Origin: a bacterium
Lineage (GTDB): Bacteria > Bacteroidota > Ignavibacteria > Kapaibacteriales > Kapaibacteriaceae
Length of the DNA: 45,472 bases
Assembly: GCA_024711065.1 (NCBI GenBank)
Contig: JANJTN010000041.1
Coordinates: 1-45,472 of the forward strand
Direction: 5' to 3'
The first letter of the stretch is position 1; the number at the start of each line of letters is the position of its first letter. Below, one piece after another: positions 28,601-36,015 of the stretch. The notes beneath the pieces were generated by a model. It did no database searches. It had not been told where the DNA came from and was given only the letters and a program-made list of their open reading frames with translations. The translations under genes were made by a program, and so were the position numbers.

Positions 28601-28776
28601 CGGTGGAACTGTTCAACGTGGTTGGTGAGCGCGTTGCTACGTTGCTTGATGATGTGAAGGCTGCTGGCGTCTACAGTGTGGACGTGAATGCCGTGGAATT
28701 CCCGGCCGGCCGTTACATCGTGAAAGTGTCGAATGGCGCTGCTATGGTCACCAGCACGATGACGATCGTTCGCTGA
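25672..28776 (+). CDS. Large T9SS-secreted surface protein
   Basis: 1034 residues from ATG 25672, preferred over the TTG at 25636 because GAGGAG precedes it and a signal peptide follows. An N-terminal domain (~60-210) is cohesin-like (YSFKFKVQFDSTAVEFVGV). Residues ~480-670 share a module with the giant protein (FGARW..., RFDAGGELNYPVVLTW, LRDLIDGSRFNVNM, DGFIIEYTLP). Residues ~670-820 contain two GWNLLSMPV / GWNTIGSLS units with a GRGYWIKI segment, frequent in T9SS cargo. The last ~85 residues are a type-A sorting domain (VTPNPVSSNGIVNI ... AGRYIVKVSNG ... MTIVR). A strong terminator follows at once. Codon use resembles the giant gene. Confidence 0.83.
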   Translation: MNRRFALKGGSAILGMVFLLVALIGVSTTDTVAQNRPELPTLSLTGSQSGWNASYYPDGRIWVPQRQTVGSKRTLLVPVFIKNCWRSTDIFEAFPIYSFKFKVQFDSTAVEFVGVEKNGPLRGQQNTPLPCLADDFEFSTDVDRDTTYQSVIDAPIQNRLRGKRVMITGISSKSLPQTGDINSPCDQRPFVELCYLRFNVIADPVRNPVSARTPLIITNDTLFYNDFQMGFEKAFPDDPQPSTFAGLGGVDNYFLDQNQIPQIRDPLRPSKPGMLWVEVTDLIPQLSFTNVADPRFRLVDSVNGSNGTEWFIVDPLTIDVGTNYDDNVNGIGTRDIDVINSVIGSRATDIVVQSDSKWLKFKSFLKGGQGEINPFPQPVREGYVTMLDKGILGTPLGVTPNGDNTVSMRDLNMRVICDPNELDQGSGNEIAGTYVGYITFKSASLAHQPVRLKVTFIYFRNPFEPNVFDENGNWEQDPDGRPGTGIRLEVRNSATPAQRTNMIFGVGHRATDRVDTLFGETVYTTALQGFGARWYPRDENGADIYTNGLGDLWQATQTRPAYSSRDIRDIYADTTLLYWCRFDAGGELNYPVVLTWDTDDFSPASELFLRDLIDGSRFNVNMRNATNIGGSRYSYTITDADIDGFIIEYTLPKVTRFPVINKGWNLLSMPVNPASTYYKDVFKNGLNIPIRFAQNSYQENETNLQVGVGYFIKYSDEVDSRISGARITRIDDKTFPVRLYEGWNTIGSLSDPISTEAVQLIPYGSGAFPTIEGDIFSYITDRGYQAVTEITPGRGYWIKIAGQAYLQMTSSGRSKAGVNFAAVRESMQSAATTVSVNDAAAKNTELYLAEQGTVDAMNVFELPPLPPNNLFDVRFTNQAYVEDASNPMIRLQGVTYPVTMTINNPARNYTVVNPISGEVIGNVVAGRNNTVTITDAKSIRLMGGDAELGVLNVNVTPNPVSSNGIVNITVPEAGRVSVELFNVVGERVATLLDDVKAAGVYSVDVNAVEFPAGRYIVKVSNGAAMVTSTMTIVR

Positions 28777-28791
28777 TCAATGTCGATCAAC

Positions 28792-28824
28792 AAAAGGGCA
28801 GCAGGTTTCCTGCTGCCCTTTTTT
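28792..28824 (+). terminator. Rho-independent terminator
   Basis: GGGCAGCAGG-TTT-CCTGCTGCCC, a perfect 10-bp stem flanked by AAAA and TTTTTT, 16 nt after the stop of the T9SS gene. This is the clearest terminator in the window. Confidence 0.93.
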
Positions 28825-28853
28825 GTTCGTACCATCACAGAGGTAGGGATCTC

Positions 28854-29639
28854 ATGATGACCAGGTTCGTTGTTTCGCTGTGTGTTACGCTCGCGTTGTC
28901 TGCTGGTACTCGCGCGCAGGAGTTTGCCGTTCCGATCAAGGCAACGCTGAACGTGGGGAGTACGAAGACCTTTGTCTATACATTCGGTGCCGATCGAGCA
29001 GCCACGGACTCTCTGGATCGTGAACTCGGAGAAATGGAGATCCCCACGCTGCGCCCACCTGGCGATATCTTCTACGTGTGGACCGTTCCGCCTACAGAGG
29101 AATTGATCTGGTTAAGTCCGCTGGATCTCCGTGAGTACATCGTAGATGCTCCATCCATTCTTGAGTATCGCGTTCAGGTGAACTGGTTCGGCGGCACTCT
29201 GACATTCTCATACGGATCCACTCCGCTACCTGCGCAGATCGACTCCATGTATATCGTTGACGGCTACACGGAGTTTCCCAACAACGTCTTGAAGATGAAG
29301 GTGGTGCCTGGCGCGTCCATGCAGACCAACAATCCTGCCTTCGAAGAATTCAAGGTGTTGATCTGGTGCAACGGCACCACAACAAGCGTTACAGAGGAAC
29401 GCTATGAACAGCCCCTTTCCCTCTATCCCAACCCTACGTCGGATGCGATCATGATCCGAGGCGATAACGTGGTCGGTTCAGAGGTTCAGATCGTTGCCTC
29501 TACAGGCGAAGTGGTGGATCGACGGACGATCTTGGAATCTGAACCAGTCATCCCCGTTTCGCATCTCGCGCCCGGATGGTATGGGGCTCGTGTGCAATCG
29601 TCCGAAGGGGTCATCATCCTGCCGTTTGTACGCCAGTAA
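28854..29639 (+). CDS. Small exported protein with T9SS-type C-terminal domain
   Basis: 261 residues. Signal peptide MMTRFVVSLCVTLALSAGTRAQ (ATG at 28857 is an alternative start). Residues ~25-180 form a beta-rich domain I do not recognise, with FYVWTVPPTEELIWLSPLDLREY. The last ~75 residues match a sorting domain: LSLYPNPTSDAIMIRG, then VQIVASTGEVV and APGWYGARVQSSEGVIILPFVRQ. Thus a fourth likely T9SS substrate in this cluster, but transcribed after the strong terminator. It is 15 nt upstream of a GT2 glycosyltransferase gene and could share its transcript. Confidence 0.75.
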   Translation: MMTRFVVSLCVTLALSAGTRAQEFAVPIKATLNVGSTKTFVYTFGADRAATDSLDRELGEMEIPTLRPPGDIFYVWTVPPTEELIWLSPLDLREYIVDAPSILEYRVQVNWFGGTLTFSYGSTPLPAQIDSMYIVDGYTEFPNNVLKMKVVPGASMQTNNPAFEEFKVLIWCNGTTTSVTEERYEQPLSLYPNPTSDAIMIRGDNVVGSEVQIVASTGEVVDRRTILESEPVIPVSHLAPGWYGARVQSSEGVIILPFVRQ

Positions 29640-29654
29640 GCACTGGCACCTATC

Positions 29655-30740
29655 ATGAGTGATCAGGAACATTCTTCGTCTCAACCGTCTTCCGAGCGCG
29701 GAGAGAACCGTCCGCAAGGACAGCGTCCTCATCGCCGGAGGCGTCGGCCAGGCGGCCGCGAGTCTGCCGGTGGTGCTGAACAGCGTCGTCCCAGAGCCGT
29801 TCGATCTCAGGGGTCGATCAGCATCGTGATTCCTCTGCTGAACGAAGCAGAGTCTCTTCCGGAGCTAGCACGTCGGTTGGAAGACGTGCTCCAGCGCTTT
29901 GCACCGAACAACTGGGATGTGCTGTTCATCGACGACGGGTCGACAGACGCATCGTTCGATGTGATCCAGCGCATTCACACACGCAATCAGCGATTCAATG
30001 CGATCCGCTTTCGACGCAACTATGGTAAATCCGCAGCGTTGGGAGTTGGCTTTGCCGAGGTCGAGGGCGACATTGTGATCACGATGGATGCCGACCTGCA
30101 GGATGACCCTAACGAGATCCCGGCGCTGATCACCAAGCTGGAGGAGGGATACGATCTGGTCTCTGGCTGGAAACGCAAACGGCACGACCCGTGGCACAAA
30201 ACGATGCCGTCGAAGCTGTTCAACTTCGTGACGTCTGTGATGAGCGGCATCAAGCTGCACGATTTCAATTGCGGCCTTAAGGCTTACCGTCGGGACGTGG
30301 TCAAAACCGTGCAGGTATATGGCGAAATGCACCGCTACATCCCCGCACTGGCTCACTGGGAAGGTTTCCGTGTAACGGAGATCCCCGTTCAGCATCATGA
30401 ACGTAAATTCGGTGTCTCGAAGTTCGGCATGAGCCGGTTCCTGAAGGGTTTCCTGGACCTGCTCACGGTGATGTTCACCACGCGGTACATCAAGCGTCCA
30501 CTGCACTTCTTTGGTACCGTTGGTGCGCTGTTCGCCGTGGTGGGTTTTGTGACGGATGCCTGGTTGGCAGTGGAGTGGTTTCTTGGATGGACCACGCTGA
30601 GTAATCGTCCGCTAGCCCTGTTCGGCATCGCCATGATCATCGTTGGCGTTCAGCTGATCTCCATCGGTCTTGTTGGCGAGCTGATCGTAAAGCAGAACCT
30701 CGAGCATCAACGATACAGTATCAAGGAGCGGCTACCGTAA
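29655..30740 (+). CDS. Membrane-bound family 2 glycosyltransferase (polyprenyl-phosphate type)
   Basis: 361 residues. A ~52-residue basic, Arg/Gly/Pro-rich leader precedes the GT2 domain: SIVIPLLNEAESLPEL, FIDDGSTDAS, RRNYGKSAAL, and DADLQDDP for the metal-binding region (the DxD-like motif). FNCGLKAYRRDV and ERKFGVSKFG are typical of DPM1/ArnC/GtrB-type enzymes. Two transmembrane helices follow (about 285-310 and 318-345), then a cytosolic tail ending HQRYSIKERLP. Such enzymes load a sugar onto undecaprenyl phosphate on the cytoplasmic face. The disordered basic leader is unusual in length for the family. Confidence 0.88.
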   Translation: MSDQEHSSSQPSSERGENRPQGQRPHRRRRRPGGRESAGGAEQRRPRAVRSQGSISIVIPLLNEAESLPELARRLEDVLQRFAPNNWDVLFIDDGSTDASFDVIQRIHTRNQRFNAIRFRRNYGKSAALGVGFAEVEGDIVITMDADLQDDPNEIPALITKLEEGYDLVSGWKRKRHDPWHKTMPSKLFNFVTSVMSGIKLHDFNCGLKAYRRDVVKTVQVYGEMHRYIPALAHWEGFRVTEIPVQHHERKFGVSKFGMSRFLKGFLDLLTVMFTTRYIKRPLHFFGTVGALFAVVGFVTDAWLAVEWFLGWTTLSNRPLALFGIAMIIVGVQLISIGLVGELIVKQNLEHQRYSIKERLP

Positions 30741-30788
30741 CCTGTCCCCTGGTGCACGGTTACTCGCATCCCACTAGAACAGACACCT

Positions 30789-31559
30789 ATGACCCTCGTC
30801 CGCACTCTCACGATCCTTCTTGCACTGATCGCCCTTGGCACGTCTGCTAGTGGTCAGTCACAAGTACGTTTTCGCGTCGCCGCCGGCCTTTCCACGGATT
30901 GGATCACGAACGACAATCCTGCCGTGTACCGCATTGCCGGTACCGGTGATGAATCCGACACGAATGCCGGATTTGGAGGGGGCTTAGACGGCATGCAAAT
31001 GGGCTGGGGCATCAAGGCCTTTGCCGACCTGGACAAGCAGAAGATCCTTCGCATACCGTTCGGACTGGACTATTTCGACTACACGGGTGTGCAGTCCATC
31101 CAGTCCCAGAATTTCAAAGTGCGTGTGCAGCACGACGTAGACATCTTCTCGTACTACGGCGGCTTTGAGTGGTCGTTCGTCGAGTTCCCACTGGCCTATG
31201 CTCGTGCCTATCTGGGGGCCGAAGCGCGTGTGACCACGGTCTCGTCCAACACGATCGAGTTTCGCGAACAGTACTTCAACACCACGCCGCCGGTGGACAC
31301 TACCAGAACCACCACCGGCAAGCCTTCCGCTACCCGCCTTGGTGGTATGATGCGCCTGGGCATCGAGGGCGAACTCTACTATCCCGTCTTCCTGAATACC
31401 AGCGTGGCTTGGGGGGTGATGAACCTGATCGGACGAGACACCACTCCCACCTGGGAAGGTGGCCGTGGAGAACTGCTCACGCCATTCCCGGTGAACGAAG
31501 CTGGTGAAAGCCTGATCTGGCATCTCAACTTCACCTTCATGGTGCAGGTTCGACTATGA
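30789..31559 (+). CDS. Predicted outer-membrane beta-barrel protein
   Basis: 256 residues with a signal peptide (MTLVRTLTILLALIALGTSASGQ). The mature part alternates short amphipathic strands with glycine/aromatic turns (FRVAAGLSTDW, MGWGIKAFADL, IFSYYGGFEWSF, ARAYLGAEARV) and ends in LNFTFMVQVRL, a barrel-type final strand though ending in Leu. No enzyme motif. A Thr/Pro-rich loop (TTPPVDTTRTTTGKP) lies near 168-182. Its stop overlaps the start of the GT9 gene (ATGA), so the two are translationally coupled, tying this barrel to the glycan genes. Confidence 0.7.
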   Translation: MTLVRTLTILLALIALGTSASGQSQVRFRVAAGLSTDWITNDNPAVYRIAGTGDESDTNAGFGGGLDGMQMGWGIKAFADLDKQKILRIPFGLDYFDYTGVQSIQSQNFKVRVQHDVDIFSYYGGFEWSFVEFPLAYARAYLGAEARVTTVSSNTIEFREQYFNTTPPVDTTRTTTGKPSATRLGGMMRLGIEGELYYPVFLNTSVAWGVMNLIGRDTTPTWEGGRGELLTPFPVNEAGESLIWHLNFTFMVQVRL

Positions 31560-32644
31560 CCGATGTCGGCGGCGTACCGCTGCGTACCGATTGTCTGCAG
31601 TTCCGGGGCGACATTCCGTGCAAGCCCCACAAAGAATTCGGCGTTCACTGCTCGGCGTGCGATCACTATCAACCTCGTGCCGGGCGATTGCTGATCATCA
31701 AGCTGGGCGCAGCGGGCGACGTGATCCGCACCACGGTGATCCTGGATCCCCTGCAGGCCAAGTATCCCGGCTATGAGATCTGGTGGCTGACGCTTACTCC
31801 GGACCTGGTGCCGCAGCGTGTGCACAAGCGTCTGCGCTTCTCGGCAGAGTCGCTACTCACACTGCAGCAGATATCCTTCGACGTTGTGGTGAATCTGGAC
31901 AAGGACCTTCACGCCTGTGCGCTGATGGCTTCGCTCACAGCAACGGAGCGCTTTGGCTTTACGCTCTCCGATGGTGTACCGGCTCCCGTGAATGCCTTGG
32001 CCGAACACAAGTTCGTGACCGGCGTGTTCGACGACCTGAATCAGCAGAACACCCTGTCGTACCCGCAGGAGATCATCGAGATCTGCGGTCTGGACTATGC
32101 GCGGCAGGAATACATCATGGATCCACCCGGACCGAATCCGCTCACGCTGCCGCAGGGCAGTGGACCGGTGATCGGTCTGAATACCGGCTGCGGCGATCGC
32201 TGGATCGCGCGCGAGTGGCCGATCGACTCCTGGATCGCGCTCATCAATGGCTTGATGGAACGGGGCTATCGTGTTGTGTTACTCGGTGGACCATCCGAGC
32301 ACGAGCGCAACGTGATGCTCAAGGAACGGACGGGAGCCACCTACGAAGGCACCTGGCCGTTGAAGCAGTTCCTGGGCGTAGTGAATGGCTGCGACGTGGT
32401 GGTAACGGCCGTGACCATGGCCATGCATATCGCGCTGGGGCTGCGAAAGCAACTGGTGTTGATGAACAACATCTTCAACCGCCATGAGTTCGAGCTCTAC
32501 GACCGTGGAGTGTTGATCGAACCGGACAAGGAATGCACCTGCTTCTTCCGTCACGACTGTGTGCGAACGGATTATCGGTGCATGGATCACCTACCGGCAC
32601 AGAAGATCCTGGATGCGGTGGACGCTCGCGTAGCTTACTTGTAG
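31556..32644 (+). CDS. GT9 (heptosyltransferase-like) glycosyltransferase with terminal cysteine clusters
   Basis: 362 residues. The core is an ADP-heptose:LPS heptosyltransferase-like GT-B protein: LLIIKLGAAGDVIRTT opens the N-domain, VIGLNTGCGDRWIAREWP and VVLLGGPSEHERN fit the donor domain, and VVVTAVTMAMHIALGLRKQ the C-terminal helix. The unusual parts are the ends: residues 13-35 contain Cys13, Cys22, His25, Cys32 and Cys35, and the last ~40 residues contain CTCFFRHDC and a further Cys. These could make one metal or Fe-S site when the termini meet. The gene is coupled to the barrel gene upstream and overlaps the convergent GT2 gene by 10 nt at its 3' end. Acceptor unknown; probably LPS or surface polysaccharide. 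Confidence 0.82.
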   Translation: MTDVGGVPLRTDCLQFRGDIPCKPHKEFGVHCSACDHYQPRAGRLLIIKLGAAGDVIRTTVILDPLQAKYPGYEIWWLTLTPDLVPQRVHKRLRFSAESLLTLQQISFDVVVNLDKDLHACALMASLTATERFGFTLSDGVPAPVNALAEHKFVTGVFDDLNQQNTLSYPQEIIEICGLDYARQEYIMDPPGPNPLTLPQGSGPVIGLNTGCGDRWIAREWPIDSWIALINGLMERGYRVVLLGGPSEHERNVMLKERTGATYEGTWPLKQFLGVVNGCDVVVTAVTMAMHIALGLRKQLVLMNNIFNRHEFELYDRGVLIEPDKECTCFFRHDCVRTDYRCMDHLPAQKILDAVDARVAYL

Positions 32645-33636
32645 AACGTCTGCTCGTAGGCGAAGCCTTCGGGACGGTTCAAGATCACGCGGCGGACAAG
32701 CCCCCTACAGAATCCGATCCCGTATCCCAGCATCTGCACCAGCGAGGCTGCAACACTCAGGGCACCAACCGTGGGTGATCGCATGCGCAGCGTAGCATCC
32801 AGGAAGATCAGGGTGGCCCATGCGCCAAGTGGTAGCAACGCCCAGACGCCGTGTGGAACGAACAGGGCATAGAACAGCGCGATCAGCACATACGTGGTGA
32901 AGGCCGCCGGAAAGAAATGCGTGAGCTTGAGTGTTCCCGGGTGGCGCAGCGTAAGGTTGATCCGAGCCATACCGGAATTATGGACCTGCTTGAAGAACTT
33001 TCGCAGATCCGTCCGTCGCTTGTGATACACCCATGCATCGGGTATCAGGCCAACGCGGAACCCGGCCTTGATGATGCGGATGCTTAGGTCGATGTCTTCA
33101 CCAAACCGCATGGGCGAGAAGCCCTGCGAGGCCTCGAAGACCTGGCGGCTGAGACCCATGTTGAAGGATCGCGGGTGGAAGGCTCCGCCCACCCTGCGCT
33201 TGGAGCCGCGGATACCGCCGGTGGTCAGGACCGACGTCATGGCATAACTGATGGCCTTTTGTGTGGACGAGAAGTCGTCGTGTTCCCGATCCGGGCCGCC
33301 AAAGGCATCCCATCCCTGCTGGATCCGGCCCTGCTCGATGTGTTCCAGCCAGGTGGGCGGGCAGGTGCAGTCGGAGTCCAGGAAGATCATCACCTGGCCA
33401 CGGGCTCGCTCGCAGCCAAAGTTCCTGGAGGGGCCCGGACCCGAGTTCGGCTTGCTGAAGTAGGCGATCTCCAGGCGGTCGGCATAGCGCGCGCACACCT
33501 CTTCTGAGGACTGCGTAGAGCCATCCTCGACCACTACGACCTCGAAGTCGCGAATGGTCTGCTGCGTCAGGCTCTCCAGCAACTCGTCCATCTCGTCTGG
33601 ACGGTTGAACACGGCTACGATGATGGAGTACGTCAT
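32635..33636 (-). CDS. Family 2 glycosyltransferase with C-terminal membrane helices
   Basis: 333 residues. The ORF track extends it to 34191, but ATG 33636 begins the domain (TYSIIVAVFNRPDEMDELL) and sits 6 nt after a TATCTTTG box, so it is preferred. GT2 motifs: VVVVEDGSTQSS, KPNSGPGPSRNFGCERARG, FLDSDCTCPP (metal-binding DxD equivalent), FGEDIDLSIRIIKAG and WVYHKRRTD. About three hydrophobic helices at ~245-310 anchor it in the inner membrane. It is the only minus-strand gene of the glycan cluster, divergent from the methyltransferase and overlapping the GT9 gene tail-to-tail. Confidence 0.87.
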   Translation of the reverse strand: MTYSIIVAVFNRPDEMDELLESLTQQTIRDFEVVVVEDGSTQSSEEVCARYADRLEIAYFSKPNSGPGPSRNFGCERARGQVMIFLDSDCTCPPTWLEHIEQGRIQQGWDAFGGPDREHDDFSSTQKAISYAMTSVLTTGGIRGSKRRVGGAFHPRSFNMGLSRQVFEASQGFSPMRFGEDIDLSIRIIKAGFRVGLIPDAWVYHKRRTDLRKFFKQVHNSGMARINLTLRHPGTLKLTHFFPAAFTTYVLIALFYALFVPHGVWALLPLGAWATLIFLDATLRMRSPTVGALSVAASLVQMLGYGIGFCRGLVRRVILNRPEGFAYEQTFYK

Positions 33637-33642
33637 GGCGGG

Positions 33643-33674
33643 CAAAGATACGGGCGTCGCAGGTGGTATCTTTG
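33643..33674. promoter_or_regulatory. Divergent pair of -7 boxes (TATCTTTG on each strand)
   Basis: TATCTTTG occurs on the minus strand (33643-33650) and on the plus strand (33667-33674), forming an inverted pair 16 nt apart. Each is followed by 6-7 nt and then a start codon (ATG at 33636 minus, GTG at 33682 plus). Both fit TAnnTTTG, so both transcripts would be almost leaderless. No clear -33 elements. Confidence 0.6.
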
Positions 33675-33681
33675 GCGCGTT

Positions 33682-34521
33682 GTGACCCAGCCCCTTACCA
33701 CTTCGAATCCGGATCCGGCAGACGTGATCGCCGGCATGGACTGGCATCCACGGACCAAGCGGAACTTCCGCATGCAGTACCGTTTGGCCGTGCACACCCT
33801 GATCCCGTGGCTCGAATCCCTGCACCTGCTGCCTGCCAATGCGGCCGTCTGCGAGATCGGTTGTGCCGAAGGGGGCGTTTTGGATGCTTTCGTCGAGCGC
33901 GGCACCTCCTACGCCTTGGGTACGGACATCATGGCGCCGTTGCTGGAGCAGATCTCGGCACCCATTGCCGAACATCTGGGTCTGTCTGTGGCCTTCGCCC
34001 ATCACGATGTGATCTATGATGCGATCCCGGACGTGTGGCGTGAGCGCTTTGATGTGGTGGTCCTGCGCGACGTGATCGAGCACCTTGACGACGCCTCCAT
34101 CGCCCTGCAGAACATCAGTCGGATCATCAAACCGGGCGGCGTGATCCTGGTGACCTTTCCGCCCTATCTCTCCGCCTTTGGTGGACATCAACAGCTACTC
34201 GGGACCACAGCCGGCAATCTCCCGTGGGTGCATCTGCTGCCCAAGAGTCTGTTCTTCGGTATGATCGCCAAGGGCGATCCCATGAACCAGGACGAGCTCC
34301 GGCGTCTGCATCGTATCCGCTGCTCGCCCGATCAGATCCGACGCGATGCGAAGGGGGCTGGCCTGCAGCTTGCCGGAGAGCGCTACTTCGGTCTGCGTCC
34401 GGTGTTCCGCTGGAAGTACAACAAGCCGATCCCAACGCTGGAGCTTACGGCACTGAAAGGATTGCGCCCGGTGCGTGCATTGGCGATGGAAGCGGCATTC
34501 GTGTTTCGAAAGCCGGTATGA
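33682..34521 (+). CDS. SAM-dependent methyltransferase
   Basis: 279 residues from a GTG (VTQPLTTSNPDP). Class I methyltransferase fold: VCEIGCAEGGVLDAF is the SAM-binding motif I, ALGTDIM the motif II acidic strand, VVVLRDVIEHLDD motif and IIKPGGVILVTFPP the post-motif strand typical of UbiE/methyltransf_11 proteins. The C-terminal ~90 residues (YFGLRPVFRWKYNKPIP) are more variable and probably bind substrate. Its glycosyltransferase neighbours suggest methylation of a surface glycan or its lipid carrier. It overlaps the downstream GT4 gene by ATGA. Confidence 0.82.
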   Translation: MTQPLTTSNPDPADVIAGMDWHPRTKRNFRMQYRLAVHTLIPWLESLHLLPANAAVCEIGCAEGGVLDAFVERGTSYALGTDIMAPLLEQISAPIAEHLGLSVAFAHHDVIYDAIPDVWRERFDVVVLRDVIEHLDDASIALQNISRIIKPGGVILVTFPPYLSAFGGHQQLLGTTAGNLPWVHLLPKSLFFGMIAKGDPMNQDELRRLHRIRCSPDQIRRDAKGAGLQLAGERYFGLRPVFRWKYNKPIPTLELTALKGLRPVRALAMEAAFVFRKPV

Positions 34522-35831
34522 ACAGAAAGGTCCTGGTGATCGCCTACCACTTCCCGCCCGGGGGTGGTCCAGGAGTGCAGCGCGTGCTGAAGCATGTGAC
34601 CTACCTGCGGCAATTCGGTTGGACCCCGATTGTGCTTACCGTGCAGGATGGGGATTTCCCGGCCCGAGATGAGTCTCTCCTCGTGAAGGTCCCAGCCGAC
34701 GTTCGCGTGGTTCGCGTTCCCATCATCGAACCGTACACGCTGTATCGCAAGTTCATGGGACGGAAAGGGGCTGCCGTAGACGTGAACGTGAACAAATCCA
34801 GCGATCAGCGATCCGGATGGAAGGAACATCTGAGCGAATTCATTCGCGCAACCTTCTTTATCCCGGACGCCCGGATCGGATGGTTGCGGGCCGCCACACG
34901 CAAGGCCGAAGAGTTGATCCACGAAGAAGGTATCTCGGCCATCTATACCTCGTCGCCACCCTACACCTGCGCCTTGATCGGCCGCAACGCCAAGCGGCGG
35001 ACGGGCCTGCCGTGGGTAGCCGGGTTTCGGGACCCGTGGACCGAGTTCCTGACCACGCCAGACCGCTGGTGGCTGCCGGCGTGGATCGATCGCCGCATGG
35101 AGCGATCGGTGTTCTCCGAAGCCGACCAGGTGGAGTGTGCCTGGCAAGGTATCGTAGACGACGCATTGGGCAAGTACCCGAGTCTTGACCGTCGCAAGTT
35201 TCATCATGTACCCAACGGCTTCGATTCTGCCGACTTTCCCAATGTTGCCTACGAGCGGAACGACGTGTTCACGATCACCTATACGGGATCGATGTACGGG
35301 CGCCGCACTCCCAAGGCCCTGCTCGAAGCGTTGGAGCGTCTACGAGTGCAGCAGCAGCTCGAGCCCGCACAGATCCGGCTCCGGCTGGTGGGGCGGTTTG
35401 GCGATGAAGTGCACCAAATGATCGATGCCTCGGCGTTTCGATCCAGCGTAGAGCTGATCGGTTACGTGCCGCACGCCGAGAGCATGGCGTATCTGATGCG
35501 CTCGGAGATGAGTCTGTTGATCGTAGACGATGCCAAGGAGTCGGCCGAGATCGTGCCCGGCAAGGTGTACGAATACCTGGGCGTCGGACGGCCGATCCTG
35601 GCCCTGGCTCCACGCCACAGCGCGATTGAACGTCTGCTCCAGGAAACGCGAGCGGGATTTTCGCTGCCGCAGGACGACGTTGTGGGGATCGCTGCGGCTG
35701 TGAAGTTGGCGATCGACCATTGGAACTCTGGCGAAGCGATCGCCGATCCCGTACGCAGTGAAGTGGACCGGTACGAGCGGCGGGAATCGGCCCGACAGTT
35801 GGCACACATCTTGGATAGGATCTGCTCATGA
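34518..35831 (+). CDS. Glycosyltransferase (GT4-like)
   Basis: 437 residues from the ATG overlapping the upstream TGA. The N-domain starts KVLVIAYHFPPGGGPGVQRV, the usual P(P)xxGGxxxR-type loop of GT4 enzymes. GFRDPWTE and a HHVPNGFDSADF segment precede the C-domain, which opens with FTITYTGSMYGRRTPKALLEAL and contains ESAEIVPGKVYEYLGVGRPILAL, the donor-binding EX7E-type region. Likely a sugar transferase in surface polysaccharide assembly. It is flanked by a methyltransferase and a small membrane protein, both overlapping it by 4 nt, so the three are translationally coupled. Confidence 0.87.
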   Translation: MNRKVLVIAYHFPPGGGPGVQRVLKHVTYLRQFGWTPIVLTVQDGDFPARDESLLVKVPADVRVVRVPIIEPYTLYRKFMGRKGAAVDVNVNKSSDQRSGWKEHLSEFIRATFFIPDARIGWLRAATRKAEELIHEEGISAIYTSSPPYTCALIGRNAKRRTGLPWVAGFRDPWTEFLTTPDRWWLPAWIDRRMERSVFSEADQVECAWQGIVDDALGKYPSLDRRKFHHVPNGFDSADFPNVAYERNDVFTITYTGSMYGRRTPKALLEALERLRVQQQLEPAQIRLRLVGRFGDEVHQMIDASAFRSSVELIGYVPHAESMAYLMRSEMSLLIVDDAKESAEIVPGKVYEYLGVGRPILALAPRHSAIERLLQETRAGFSLPQDDVVGIAAAVKLAIDHWNSGEAIADPVRSEVDRYERRESARQLAHILDRICS

Positions 35832-36010
35832 ATCTAAAGAACATTCTTGCCGTGGTCCTGTCGTTGATCGCGGCATACTTCGTCCTCAAGATCCTGTGGT
35901 GGCTTCTTTCAGCGGCCTTCACGATCGCTCTGGGCGTACTCCAGATCGTGGTGCTGCTGGTGATCGCCGTGCCGCTGTATGCCATCATTCGCTCCAAACT
36001 GCTACGGTGA
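35828..36010 (+). CDS. Small two-helix membrane protein
   Basis: 60 residues: MNLKNILAVVLSLIAAYF, then two hydrophobic helices (about 5-25 and 31-52) and a basic end (IRSKLLR). No family recognised. It starts with ATGA overlapping the GT4 stop, and a GTG at 36007 or ATG at 36016 of the next gene overlaps or follows its stop, so translation is probably coupled across all three. Short membrane proteins of this size often escape annotation. Confidence 0.7.
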   Translation: MNLKNILAVVLSLIAAYFVLKILWWLLSAAFTIALGVLQIVVLLVIAVPLYAIIRSKLLR

Positions 36011-36015
36011 TCCCA

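Noticed and set aside
33637-34191. N-terminal extension of the minus-strand GT2 ORF
   Set aside because: It overlaps the methyltransferase gene antisense and has no GT2 features; the domain and the promoter box both fit the start at 33636.
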